64,000 nucleotides of DNA from Cereibacter_A azotoformans. GTDB taxonomy: Bacteria > Pseudomonadota > Alphaproteobacteria > Rhodobacterales > Rhodobacteraceae. The notes below the pieces were generated by a model. The model was not told the DNA's origin and did not search any database. It saw nothing but the letters and a program-made list of their open reading frames with translations. The position numbers and the translations under genes were made by a program. The stretch's first letter is position 1, and each line of letters begins with the position of its first letter. This document shows positions 18,268 to 27,853 of this stretch, piece by piece. The stretch is from the NCBI RefSeq assembly GCF_003050905.1, contig NZ_QAOT01000023.1; one strand, 5' to 3'.

Positions 18268-20217
18268 ATGACCGAACTAGTCCCTGTTCCACAGGATCTT
18301 GCGGCGCGTGCCCATGTCGATCTGCCGACCTACCGCCGCCGCTATGCCGAGTCTCTGCGTTCGGCCGACGACTTCTGGGCTGCCGAGGCTGCCTTCCTCG
18401 ACTGGATCCGCCCGTTCCGCGAGGTTTCGGATACGAACTTCGACCCGGCGGACCTGCGCATCCGCTGGTTCGCCGATGGCACCCTGAACGCCTCGGTCAA
18501 CTGCATCGACCGGCACCTGCCGGCCAAGGCCGATCAGCCCGCCCTGCTGTGGGAGGGCGACCGGCCCGGCGAAAGCCGCACCGTCACCTGGGCCGAGCTG
18601 GCCGATCAGGTCAACCGCCTCGCCAACGTGCTGCGGGGGCTGGGGGTGGCCAAGGGCGATGTCGTCACGATCTACATGCCGGTCATCCCCGAGGCGATCG
18701 TGGCGATGATGGCCTGTGTCCGCATCGGCGCGGTCCATTCGGTGGTGTTCAGCGGATTCTCGGCCGAGGCGCTGGCGGACCGCATCCGCGATGCGGGCGC
18801 GCGCGTGGTCATCACGGCGGACGAGGGGTTGCGCGGCGGCCGGGTGGTGCCGCTCAAGCGCAATGCCGACCATGCGGCGGCCGCGGCCGGAGGCGTCGCG
18901 CATCTGATCGTGGCCGCGCGCACCGGCGCCGCGGTGCCGATGACCCCCGGTCGCGACATCCGCTGGGGTCCGGCGCTGACTGCCGCCGATCCCTGGTGCC
19001 CGCCCGTCGAGGTCGGGGCCGAGGATCCGTTGTTCGTGCTCTACACCTCGGGGTCGACCGGGCGGCCGAAGGGTCTGGTCCACACCACGGGCGGCTATCT
19101 GGTGCAGGTCGGCACCAGCTGGCGCACCATCTTCGACTGGCACGAGGGCAATGTCTTCTGGTCTACCGCCGATATCGGCTGGGTGACCGCGCACAGCTAC
19201 AAGATCTACGGGCCGCTGCTGAACGGCGCCACCTCGGTCCTGTTCGAAGGGGTGCCAACCTTTCCCGATTCCTCGCGCTGGTGGTCGATCATCGAGAAGC
19301 ACCGTGTCGCGATCTTCTACACCGCCCCCACCGCGATTCGGTCGCTGATGCGCGAGGGCGAAGCGCCCGTGCGCCGCCACGACCTGTCCTCGCTGCGCGT
19401 GCTGGGCTCGGTCGGCGAGCCGATCAATCCCGACGCCTGGCATTGGTTGCATCGCATCGTGGGGGGCGGGCGCTGCCCGATTGTGGACACCTACTGGCAG
19501 ACCGAGACCGGCTCGGTGCTGCTGGTGCCGATCCCGGGGCCGGTGGCGAACAAGCCCGGCGCCGCCGGCAAGCCCTATTTCGGCATCCGGCCCGTCGTGA
19601 TGGACACCGCCGGCCGCCCCGTGGCCGGCGCGGGGCGCGGCAGCCTGTGCTTCGCCGGATCGTGGCCCGCGCAGGCGCGCACGATCCTGCACGACCACGA
19701 CCGCTTCCTGCGCACCTATTTCTCGCCCTTCCCCGGTCATTTCTTCACCGGGGACGGAGTCGAGCGCGATGGCCTTGGCTATTACCGCATCACCGGGCGG
19801 ATCGACGACGTGCTGAACGTCTCGGGCCACCGCCTGGGAACGGTCGAGCTGGAAAGCGCCATCGCAAGCCACCCCGCCGTGGCCGAGGCGGCGGTGGTGG
19901 GCGTCCCCCATCCGGTCAAGGGACAGGCGATCTTCGCCTTCGTCACGCTGAAGGCCGACCAGCCGGAGAACGAGGCGCTGAAGGCCGCGATCGTGGCGCT
20001 GGTGCGCGAAAGGATCGGCCCGATTGCCACGCCCGAGGCGCTGCTCTGGGCGCCGGCCCTGCCGAAGAACCGCGCCGGCAAGATCCTGCGCCGCATGCTT
20101 GCGAGGATCGCCGCCGGGGACTACCACGATCTGGGCGACACGACGACCCTCGCCGATCCCGAGGCGGTCGACGAGATCATCCGCCGCCACCGGGCCAGCC
20201 AAAAGGAGCCGACATGA
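18268..20217 (+). CDS. acsA: Acetyl-CoA synthetase-type ligase
   Basis: A 649-residue AMP-forming ligase making acetyl-CoA or a close homologue. It has the N-terminal ACS domain (TLNASVNCIDRHL), the P-loop YTSGSTGRPKG (near 253-263), the acetate-pocket stretch STADIGWVTAHSYKIYGPL, the TYWQTETGS motif, the YRITGRIDDVLNVSGHRLGT hinge and the acylatable Lys in PKNRAGKILRR. Length matches AcsA/PrpE. AGGAAA lies before the ATG. It is coupled by a 4-bp overlap to an OsmC-family gene. Acetate released in C2-sulfonate use, or short sulfur-containing acids, are possible substrates; acetate is the default. Confidence 0.85.
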   Translation: MTELVPVPQDLAARAHVDLPTYRRRYAESLRSADDFWAAEAAFLDWIRPFREVSDTNFDPADLRIRWFADGTLNASVNCIDRHLPAKADQPALLWEGDRPGESRTVTWAELADQVNRLANVLRGLGVAKGDVVTIYMPVIPEAIVAMMACVRIGAVHSVVFSGFSAEALADRIRDAGARVVITADEGLRGGRVVPLKRNADHAAAAAGGVAHLIVAARTGAAVPMTPGRDIRWGPALTAADPWCPPVEVGAEDPLFVLYTSGSTGRPKGLVHTTGGYLVQVGTSWRTIFDWHEGNVFWSTADIGWVTAHSYKIYGPLLNGATSVLFEGVPTFPDSSRWWSIIEKHRVAIFYTAPTAIRSLMREGEAPVRRHDLSSLRVLGSVGEPINPDAWHWLHRIVGGGRCPIVDTYWQTETGSVLLVPIPGPVANKPGAAGKPYFGIRPVVMDTAGRPVAGAGRGSLCFAGSWPAQARTILHDHDRFLRTYFSPFPGHFFTGDGVERDGLGYYRITGRIDDVLNVSGHRLGTVELESAIASHPAVAEAAVVGVPHPVKGQAIFAFVTLKADQPENEALKAAIVALVRERIGPIATPEALLWAPALPKNRAGKILRRMLARIAAGDYHDLGDTTTLADPEAVDEIIRRHRASQKEPT

Positions 20218-20723
20218 ACGCCGAGGACCTGCGCGTCCTGCAGGCGCCGCTGAAGGAAAGCTACAAGGCCGATCCCGCGGCGGCGCGGGTCACGCTGCGT
20301 GCCACCGGCACGCTTGGCGACGGCCTGTCGTGCCGGCTGGAAACCGGCCGCGCGCTGGTCGAGGCCGGACTGCATCCCGCCACCGGCGGCAGCGGCGCAC
20401 AGGCCTGTTCGGGCGACATGCTGCTGGAGGCGCTGGTGGCCTGTGCGGGCGTCACGCTGAACGCGGTTGCCACGGCCATCGGATTCGATCTGCGCGGCGG
20501 CACCGTCACCGCCGAGGGCGATCTGGATTTCCGCGGCACGCTGGGCGTGGACCGCGAGGCGCCGGTCGGGTTCTCGGCGATCCGGCTGCGCTTCGACCTC
20601 GACACGCCCGAGCCGCAGGAGCGCATCGACACGCTGACAAAGCTCTCGGAACGCTACTGCGTCGTGCTTCAGACGCTGACGGTGCCGCCCGCCATCGCGC
20701 TGGAGGTCGCCGCGCATGACTGA
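20214..20723 (+). CDS. OsmC/Ohr-family protein
   Basis: A 169-residue soluble protein of the OsmC superfamily, whose better known members are thiol peroxidases. It shows the family core HPATGGSGAQACSGDMLLEALVACAGVT (near 56-84), with C64 and C75, and the second part LTKLSERYCVVLQTL with C147. The Cys positions do not exactly fit the canonical Ohr pair, so the reaction is uncertain. It overlaps acs by 4 bp upstream and the transsulfuration pseudogene by 8 bp downstream, so all three were one operon. A role in handling reactive sulfur or thioester species is inference. Confidence 0.7.
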   Translation: MNAEDLRVLQAPLKESYKADPAAARVTLRATGTLGDGLSCRLETGRALVEAGLHPATGGSGAQACSGDMLLEALVACAGVTLNAVATAIGFDLRGGTVTAEGDLDFRGTLGVDREAPVGFSAIRLRFDLDTPEPQERIDTLTKLSERYCVVLQTLTVPPAIALEVAAHD

Positions 20724-21329
20724 CCGCGCGCCTGCCCCCGAGACGCTGGCCGCGCAGGCACTGGGGCGGATCGATGGTGCGACCGGGGCGCTGATCCCGC
20801 CGATCCACCCCTCGACCACCGACGAGCGCGACGCCGACACCGGCTATTCCCGCGCCATCGCCGGGATTGCCCGCGCGGCGGGGCGCGGCTGGCGGTGGAT
20901 TCCACCGTGGGCACGCCGGTCCTGACCCGGCCGCTGGAGCTCGGCGCCGATATCGGCATGCATTCGGCCACGAAATACCTCAACGGGCACAGCGATCCTC
21001 GGCCCGTTCGAGGCTTGGCTGCTGCAACGCGGGCTGCGCACGCTGTTGGCGCGGGTCCGCTGGCAATGCGCCTCGGCCGCGGTGCTGGCCGACCGGCTTG
21101 CGGCGCATCCGCGGGTGGCGGGCGGGCGCAAGGCCGCCATCGCCACCGCGGCGCGGGTGCGGGTCTGGACGCGGGCGACCTCGCTTGGCGGGGGGGGGAA
21201 AGCCTGATCGAGCACCGCGCCAGCATCGAAGGGCCGACCTCGCCGGTGCCCGACGACCTGCTGCGCCTGTCGGTCGGGCTGGAGGCCGCCGAGGATCTCT
21301 GGGACGATCTGGCCGCCGCGCTTGGATGA
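20716..21329 (+). pseudogene. Cystathionine gamma-synthase/lyase-type gene, multiply deleted
   Basis: Remains of a PLP-dependent transsulfuration enzyme. The N-terminus (GALIPPIHPSTT, then DADTGYSR) is present. The next readable block VDSTVGTPVLTRPLELGADI leads to the PLP-lysine motif MHSATKYLNGHSD. Then a block reads FEAWLLQRGLRTLLARVRWQC, and finally RVWTRATSLGG...ESLIEHRASIEGP and SVGLEAAEDLWDDLAAALG. These pieces are in different frames, and about half of the roughly 1.15 kb expected is missing through at least three internal deletions. It cannot make an active enzyme. The intact metY downstream may have taken over the function. Confidence 0.8.
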
Positions 21330-21333
21330 GCAG

Positions 21334-21361
21334 GGGCCGGACCCGCGAGAGGGTCCGGCCC
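21334..21361. terminator. Bidirectional terminator between convergent genes
   Basis: A perfect 11-bp stem, GGGCCGGACCC / GGGTCCGGCCC, with a 6-nt loop lies between the end of the transsulfuration pseudogene (plus) and the stop of the ABC ATPase (minus). It is placed to serve both directions. Confidence 0.6.
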
Positions 21362-21363
21362 GT

Positions 21364-22113
21364 TCAGTCCAGCCGGTGGATCAGCGACTGGTCGAGCACG
21401 GCCATGACCTGCCGCCGCAGATCCTCGAACCCATGGGCGCTGCGGTCGCGCGGACGCTCGAGGCTGACCCGGATCTCGGCCTGAACCCGCCCCGGGTGGG
21501 GCCGCAGGATCACGATGCGGTCGGCCAGCACGATGGCCTCGTCCACGTCATGGGTCACCACGATCAGCGTGGGCCGCGGGTCTGTCTGCTGCCACACATG
21601 CAGCAGATGGTCCTGAAGGTCGATCCGGGTGAAGGCGTCGAGCGCCGAGAACGGCTCGTCCAGCAGCAGCACCTCGGGGCGGGTCACCAGCGCGCGGGCG
21701 ATCGCCACCCGCTGGGCCTGCCCGCCCGACAGCTCGCGCGGCCAGACGCCCGCCTTGTCAATCAGGCCCACGCGGCGCAGCGCCTCTTCGACCAGCACCC
21801 GGCGGTCCCGGGCGGGCCTGCGGCCCAGCCCGAAGCCCACGTTCCCCGCCACCGTGAGCCAGGGAAAGAGCCGCGGCTCCTGAAACAACACGCCGATCTT
21901 CTCGTGCGGGCCACTCACCTCTGCGCCATCCAGCACGACCCGACCCGGGGCGGGCCGGTCCAGCCCCGCGATCAGCCGCAGCAGCGTGGACTTGCCGCAG
22001 CCCGAGCCGCCGAGAATGGCGAGGATCTCGCCCGGCTCCACCCGCAGCCCGACGCCCTCCAGCGCCTGCACGCCGTTGGGATAGGTCTTTCCGATATTGT
22101 CCAGCGCCAGCAT
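21364..22113 (-). CDS. Sulfonate/taurine-type ABC transporter ATPase
   Basis: A 249-residue ATPase of the SsuB/TauB family. Walker A is GGSGCGKST, the Q-loop region FQEPRLFPWLTVAGNV, the signature LSGGQAQRVAIARAL, Walker B LLLDEPFSALDAFTR and the switch His in VVTHDVDEAIVLADRI. The ATG at 22113 has AGGAG upstream; the longer frame to 22833 runs through the permease in another frame and is a shadow. It is the third gene of a binding protein - permease - ATPase unit. The family imports sulfonates, sulfate esters or related oxyanions; the ligand cannot be told. Confidence 0.88.
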   Translation of the reverse strand: MLALDNIGKTYPNGVQALEGVGLRVEPGEILAILGGSGCGKSTLLRLIAGLDRPAPGRVVLDGAEVSGPHEKIGVLFQEPRLFPWLTVAGNVGFGLGRRPARDRRVLVEEALRRVGLIDKAGVWPRELSGGQAQRVAIARALVTRPEVLLLDEPFSALDAFTRIDLQDHLLHVWQQTDPRPTLIVVTHDVDEAIVLADRIVILRPHPGRVQAEIRVSLERPRDRSAHGFEDLRRQVMAVLDQSLIHRLD

Positions 22114-22121
22114 GGGATCTC

Positions 22122-22910
22122 CTAGTGGTGGCGGGCGAAGCCGTCTTCCCAGCGCAGGAACGGCGCCGAGATCCAGCCCAGAAGACTGTCGGTGGCCTTG
22201 CCCAGCAGGGCGAAGGCGATGATGGCGGCCACGATCTGGCCCGGCTTGCCCAGCTGCTGCCCGTCGATCAGCAGATAGCCCAAGCCCTCGGACGCGCCCA
22301 TGAACTCGGCCGCGACCACGAACATCCAGCCAAGACCCAGGCCCGAGCGCAGCGCGGTGACATAGGCGGGAAGCACCGCCGGCAGCAGGATGCGTCCGAC
22401 CATCGCCGGCCCGGACAGCCGGTAGATGCGGCCGACCTCGACGATCCTGCGGTCGACGGACCGGATCGCGGCCATCAGGCCCAGATAGACCGGGAAGAAC
22501 ACACCCACCGCGATCAGCACGATCTTCGAGGTCTCGAAGATGCCGAACCACAGGATGAACAGCGGCACCCAGGCGATGGAGGGGATGGCGCGCAGCGCCT
22601 GAAGGCTCGGGTCCAGCAGGCGGCTTGCCAGGCACGAATAGCCCGTCAGCGCACCCGCCAGCGTCCCCGCCGCCACGCCAAGACCGAAGCCCGCGCCGAC
22701 CCGGCCAAGCGTCGCCAGCGCGTGATCGGCCAGCCCGCCGCCCTGCCAGAGCGACCAGAGCGTGGCCCCGACCGCGGACGGGGGCGGAAGCAGGCGGCCG
22801 CTGTTCAGCCCCAGAGCCACCGCCGCTTCCCACAGAAGACCCAGCGCCCAGCCGGTTCCGCCGAGACGCCGGGCTGACGGACGCGGCACGGAGAGCGAGG
22901 TGTCGGCCAT
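22122..22910 (-). CDS. Sulfonate/taurine-type ABC transporter permease
   Basis: A 262-residue membrane protein with six helices and the SsuC-type segments LRAIPSIAWVPLFILWFGIFETSKI and FFPVYLGLMAAIRSVDRRIVEVGRIY. The coupling loop lies around RIYRLSGPAMVGRILLPAVLP. It lies between the binding protein and the ATPase genes with gaps of 11 and 8 bp. It is intact, while the binding protein upstream carries a frameshift, so the transporter may be unable to recognise substrate unless it borrows another binding protein. Confidence 0.88.
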   Translation of the reverse strand: MADTSLSVPRPSARRLGGTGWALGLLWEAAVALGLNSGRLLPPPSAVGATLWSLWQGGGLADHALATLGRVGAGFGLGVAAGTLAGALTGYSCLASRLLDPSLQALRAIPSIAWVPLFILWFGIFETSKIVLIAVGVFFPVYLGLMAAIRSVDRRIVEVGRIYRLSGPAMVGRILLPAVLPAYVTALRSGLGLGWMFVVAAEFMGASEGLGYLLIDGQQLGKPGQIVAAIIAFALLGKATDSLLGWISAPFLRWEDGFARHH

Positions 22911-22921
22911 CGCCCCTGCCC

Positions 22922-23889
22922 TCAGTTCGTCGTCACGGGCAGGCGGTCATCAAGCAGCGCGTCCACCGTCGCCGGGACATCGACCGTCGCCTCGATCACG
23001 CCTGCCGCCTGCAGGGCGACGCCGGCCCGCAGGATCGACTCGCGCTGCGAGACGCCGATGCGGGGCTGCGACAGATCGGTGCGCTCGTCCAGTTGCCGTC
23101 GACCACCGCGGCCGGCAGGCCCGTGACCCCGGCGACGATGCGCTTCAGCCCGGCCGGATCGGCCACCGCCTCGTTCCGCGCCGCCTCGTAGACCCCCAGC
23201 ACACGCTCGACGATGGCCGGGTTCTCCTCCAGAAACGCCTCGCGCACGTTCAGGATGCCCCAGGTATTGGCCGCCGGATCGCGGTGGAACAGCACCGCCC
23301 CGTCCTCCACCTCGGCCGAGGCCATGATCGGGTCGAGACCGGCCCAGGCGTCGACGTCGCCGCGGATCAGCGCGGTGCGGCCGTCGGCATGTTGCAGCAG
23401 CACCACCCGGACATCGTCCTGGCTCAGCCCCGCCTCGGCGAGCGCCCGCACCAGAAAGACATGCGGATCGGTTCCGCGGGTAACGGCGACGGTCCGTCCC
23501 TTCAGATCGGCCACCGAGGCAATCCCGCTGTCGGCCCGCGTGACCAGCGCCGTCCATTCCGGGCGCGAGTAGCTGTAGACCGACCGGATCGGGTTGCCGT
23601 TGATCCGGGCGAGCAGCGCCGCCGACCCGGCGCTCGACCCGAAGTCGATCGAGCCCGCGTTCAGGAACTCCAGCGCCTTGTTCGAGCCGGCAGACTGCAC
23701 CCAGGTGATGGCGATGCCGTCCTTTTCGAACTCGCGTTCCAGCAGGCCCTTCTCGCGGATCAGCAGGGACAGGGGATTGTAGGTGGCCCAGTCGATGCGG
23801 ATCTCGCGCGGGGGATCGGCAAGGGCGGGACCGGCGGCCAGCGCAAGGGCCGCGGTGGCGGCGAGGAACAGGCGACGGGTCAGGGTCAT
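22922..23889 (-). pseudogene. Sulfonate-type substrate-binding protein, frameshifted
   Basis: The gene starts with a good signal peptide (MTLTRRLFLAATAALALA, ending ALA-DP) and reads as an SsuA/TauA-type binding protein: IRIDWATYNPLSLLIREKG, NAGSIDFGSSAGSAALLARI and KGRTVAVTRGTDPHVFLVRAL. Near 23090-23105 the frame breaks. The last 55-60 residues (QLDERTDLSQPRIGVSQRES and ending DDRLPVTTN) are in the next frame and stop at 22922. One inserted or deleted base explains it. It may be a true inactivation or a sequencing error. The protein would be about 322 residues if repaired. Confidence 0.8.
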
Positions 23890-23983
23890 GGCAAGCCTTC
23901 ATTGATCGCGCCGACCGTTGGGGGCGCGGAAGTCGGGGAACGGGATGAAAGGGACCGCCGCGGGGGCTCGCGGCGGCGATGGC

Positions 23984-25291
<1,308 letters not shown>

Positions 25292-25316
25292 GGTGTCTCC
25301 ACAGGTCGGCACAAGG

Positions 25317-25369
25317 CGATTTGTTCTGTCGTGATTAAAGCCGATTTCCCTCCGGCGTGAATTCCAAAG
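25317..25369 (-). promoter_or_regulatory. Promoter/operator of metY
   Basis: On the minus strand CTTTGGAAT (25369-25361) is followed 36 bp later by the dyad: plus-strand CGAT (25317-25320) -N7- GTCG (25328-25331). An AT-rich TTTAATC lies just before the dyad as a possible -10. The start codon is about 25 bp downstream. Confidence 0.55.
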
Positions 25370-25417
25370 ACCGGCGCCGGAACGATGGCGGCCTGCTGCG
25401 ACTCTGGCCGGATCGGG

Positions 25418-25607
25418 AAGATTGTTCTCTGCGGCCGCCATCCATGCCCCCGCGACCGCAGCGCGTCGGGGGATCGCCGGGCGTCATGCCGGAAATCCCT
25501 TCCCCGAAGCCTACCGCCCGCGGGCAATCCGTTCCCCTGAGGCGGCACAACTTGGAATGGACCGAGACAGGCCCTTCTGTATCCTTAAATCACGACATGT
25601 TTTGACG
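25418..25607 (+). promoter_or_regulatory. Promoter/operator of the radical-SAM/nitrogenase-like operon
   Basis: The elements in order are a GAAGATTGTTCTCT box (25418), whose reverse strand also resembles the box and could serve metY, CTTGGAATGG (25551), an AT-rich CTTAAAT, and the dyad CGAC (25593-25596) -N7- GACG. The spacing from TTGGAA to the dyad is 41 bp, as in the tauA and rhodanese promoters. The region 25292-25643 holds no gene. Confidence 0.5.
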
Positions 25608-25643
25608 AGTATTGTCCCCCGGGACATCGCAGAGGAGCTTTCC

Positions 25644-25700
25644 ATGATCCGAATTCCTTCGGCCACGGCGCTGCAAGACACGCCCGCCGCCCGCGCATGA
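25644..25700 (+). CDS. Short leader ORF, 18 aa
   Basis: An ATG with GAGGAG 6-7 nt upstream opens an 18-codon frame (MIRIPSATALQDTPAARA) that stops 13 bp before the radical-SAM start. The strong ribosome-binding site and tight position suggest a translated leader. It has no run of Cys or Met codons, so classical attenuation by charged tRNA is not obvious. It could instead couple translation. Confidence 0.4.
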   Translation: MIRIPSATALQDTPAARA

Positions 25701-25713
25701 ACGAGGCCCATCC

Positions 25714-26928
25714 ATGACCGCACAACAGATCGGACTGAAGGACCGCCTCTGGAAGGAACTGGCGCTGAAGGCGGAGCTGAACACCGATGGCATAGCCATC
25801 AGCCGCGAAGCCCTGGAATTCATCGCGCCGGGCGTGAAGACGCAGGAACAGGTGCATACGCTGTTCGAGATGGATTTCGAGATCCACGACGACGAGCTTC
25901 CCGCCTATCTTCGCCTCGACCACGGGCTGGTGGTACCGTTCCGCTGGAATCCCGATGCACGCCACCGGATCGTGCTCGACGGCAACCGCACCATCGTCGT
26001 GAAGGACGACGAGCAACTGGCCGAGGCACATTTTCCCGAGCGGCCCGCCTATTACGGGCAGAAGACCTCGGACGGGGCGGTGATGGCCACCATCGGCTCG
26101 CTCGGATCGGACCGGCAGTTCTTCGTCGCCTACTCCAACGAGTGTTCCTACAAGGACAAGGGCGAGGACTGCCTGTTCTGCAACATCAACTTCACCAAGG
26201 ATACCTACGGCGAGAAGTCGGGGATCTTCTGGAAGACCGCGAAGCAGATCGGCGAGACCTATGCCGAGGTTCACCGCCAGGGTCTTGTCGATCACGTCAA
26301 CATCACCGGCGGCGTGATCCCGGAACGGCGTGAACTGGAATACTACCTCGACGTGGCCGACGCGATCCGCAAGCATTCGGGCGTCGAGGATTTCAACGGC
26401 ACGGCCGTGGTCGCGGCCCCGATCGACCTGCGCAACCTCGACCGGTTCCGCGAGGCGGGCTATCGCACGGTGGGCCTCAACCTCGAGTTCTGGGACAAGG
26501 GCATCTACAACGCCATATGCCCCGGCAAGGCGCGGGATTCCGGCGGCTGGGACCACTGGCTGCGCGCCATCGAATATTCGGTAGGCGTCTTCGGCCACGG
26601 CAACGTGCGGTCGAACTTCGTGGGCGGGATCGAGCCGAAGAAGAGCCTGCTGGCGGGTATCCAGTACCTGGCCGACAAGGGCGCGGTCGGCACGGCCTCG
26701 ATCTGGTGCCCGAACCCGGGGTCGGATCTGGAAGGCCACCGCGCACCCGAGGCGCAATGGTATCTCGATCTGGGGCACAAGATCGCGGCGATCTGGAAGA
26801 AGGCCGGGTTCACCTGGGCCAACCTCTACGACTCGAACGCCTCGGTCGACACGCTCCAGCACGACATCTGGCGCATCGAGGCCGAGACGCTGCCGATCTT
26901 CCAGCGCGACGCCGTCGCCGCCGAATGA
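25714..26928 (+). CDS. Radical-SAM protein of the nitrogenase-like operon (CX8CX2C)
   Basis: A 404-residue protein; the middle reads as a radical-SAM TIM barrel. The only plausible [4Fe-4S] motif is C144-x8-C153-x2-C156 (NECSYKDKGEDCLFCN), wider than the usual CX3CX2C. Later blocks are HVNITGGVIPERRELEYYLD, GYRTVGLNLEFWD, ICPGKARDSGGWDHWLRAIE and IWCPNPGSDLEGH. The last two add cysteines near 270 and 342 that could hold another cluster. The N-terminal 130 residues are a separate domain I do not recognise. It is first in the operon before nifH/D/K-like genes, the place held by the radical-SAM maturase in other nitrogenase-like loci, so a role making or activating the enzyme or its cofactor is inferred. 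It is not NifB by eye. Confidence 0.75.
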   Translation: MTAQQIGLKDRLWKELALKAELNTDGIAISREALEFIAPGVKTQEQVHTLFEMDFEIHDDELPAYLRLDHGLVVPFRWNPDARHRIVLDGNRTIVVKDDEQLAEAHFPERPAYYGQKTSDGAVMATIGSLGSDRQFFVAYSNECSYKDKGEDCLFCNINFTKDTYGEKSGIFWKTAKQIGETYAEVHRQGLVDHVNITGGVIPERRELEYYLDVADAIRKHSGVEDFNGTAVVAAPIDLRNLDRFREAGYRTVGLNLEFWDKGIYNAICPGKARDSGGWDHWLRAIEYSVGVFGHGNVRSNFVGGIEPKKSLLAGIQYLADKGAVGTASIWCPNPGSDLEGHRAPEAQWYLDLGHKIAAIWKKAGFTWANLYDSNASVDTLQHDIWRIEAETLPIFQRDAVAAE

Positions 26929-26932
26929 CATC

Positions 26933-26952
26933 GGGCGGCGTGCGCGCCGCCC
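26933..26952 (+). terminator. Hairpin between the radical-SAM and nifH-like genes
   Basis: A perfect 8-bp stem, GGGCGGCG / CGCCGCCC, with a TGCG loop, then CCCTTCCCCTT. It sits 4 bp after the radical-SAM stop. Such stems between operon genes often set transcript stability, which would let the reductase subunit be made in excess; full termination is unlikely. Confidence 0.4.
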
Positions 26953-26979
26953 CCTTCCCCTTATCCGCAGGTCAGTCCC

Positions 26980-27852
26980 GTGAGCAACAGTCAGCCCCGC
27001 CACATCGCCATCTACGGCAAGGGTGGCATCGGCAAATCCACCACCACCTCGAACATCGCCGCCGCGCTGGCCGAAGCGGGTCACCGCGTCATCCAGATCG
27101 GCTGCGACCCGAAGAGCGACTCCACCACCATTCTTCGCGGGGGCGCCGAGCTTCCCACCGTGCTCGACAGCTTGCGCGACCGTTCGCGCAAGCCGAAACT
27201 CGAAGAGATCTCGGCCACCGGCTTCGGCGGCGTCCTGTGCATCGAGGCCGGTGGCCCGGTTCCCGGCGTCGGCTGCGCCGGTCGCGGCATCTCGGCCGCC
27301 GTCGATCTGCTGGAAGATCTGCGCGTGTTCGAGACCTTCCAGCCCGACTATGTGCTTTACGACGTGCTGGGCGACGTGGTCTGCGGCGGCTTTGCCGTGC
27401 CGATCCGCGACGGCATCGCGGACCGCGCCTTCGTCGTCACCTCGTCGGATTTCATGGCGATCTTCGCCGCCAACAACCTTTTCAAGGCGATCGACAAATA
27501 TGCGCCCTCGGGCGGAGCGCGGCTGGGCGGGATCATCGCCAACAGCCTGCAACTGCCGCACGCCCGCGCGCTGATCGACGATTTCGCCGAACGGACCGGC
27601 ACCGAGGTGGTGGGCTATGTCCCGCGCTCGACCGAGGTCGCGCAGGCCGAGCTTTACGGCCAGACCGTGATCGAGGCCGCGCCCTATTCCGAACAGGCCG
27701 AGGTCTACCGCCGCCTAGCCCGCCGCGTGACGGGCGAGATCGACACCCGCCTGCCGCGGCCGCTGAACGGCCCGGACCTGAAGGACTGGGCCCGCGGCTG
27801 GGGCGACCGGATCTTCGGCACGGAAACGGCTGCCACGGGTGGAGGGATCTGA
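26980..27852 (+). CDS. NifH/BchL-like iron protein of a nitrogenase-like complex
   Basis: A 290-residue ATP-dependent electron donor, acting as a homodimer with a [4Fe-4S] cluster held between subunits. P-loop GKGGIGKST is at 13-21, GCDPKSDST at 41-49. The cluster ligands are C99 in GVGCAGRG and C135 in GDVVCGGFAVP, the latter also carrying switch II. The start is a GTG. C-terminal residues (PLNGPDLKDWARGW) are typical of the shorter BchL/NifH-like forms. It is very close in motif content to true NifH, so the ATP-driven electron transfer mechanism should be conserved. It is the reductase for the D/K-like proteins that follow 1 bp later. Confidence 0.9.
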   Translation: MSNSQPRHIAIYGKGGIGKSTTTSNIAAALAEAGHRVIQIGCDPKSDSTTILRGGAELPTVLDSLRDRSRKPKLEEISATGFGGVLCIEAGGPVPGVGCAGRGISAAVDLLEDLRVFETFQPDYVLYDVLGDVVCGGFAVPIRDGIADRAFVVTSSDFMAIFAANNLFKAIDKYAPSGGARLGGIIANSLQLPHARALIDDFAERTGTEVVGYVPRSTEVAQAELYGQTVIEAAPYSEQAEVYRRLARRVTGEIDTRLPRPLNGPDLKDWARGWGDRIFGTETAATGGGI

Positions 27853-27853
27853 C

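Noticed and set aside
18277..20202. A 641-residue frame on the minus strand opposite acs
   Set aside because: It is a high-GC shadow: His/Arg/Gly-rich without domain logic, lying exactly opposite a clear acetyl-CoA synthetase.
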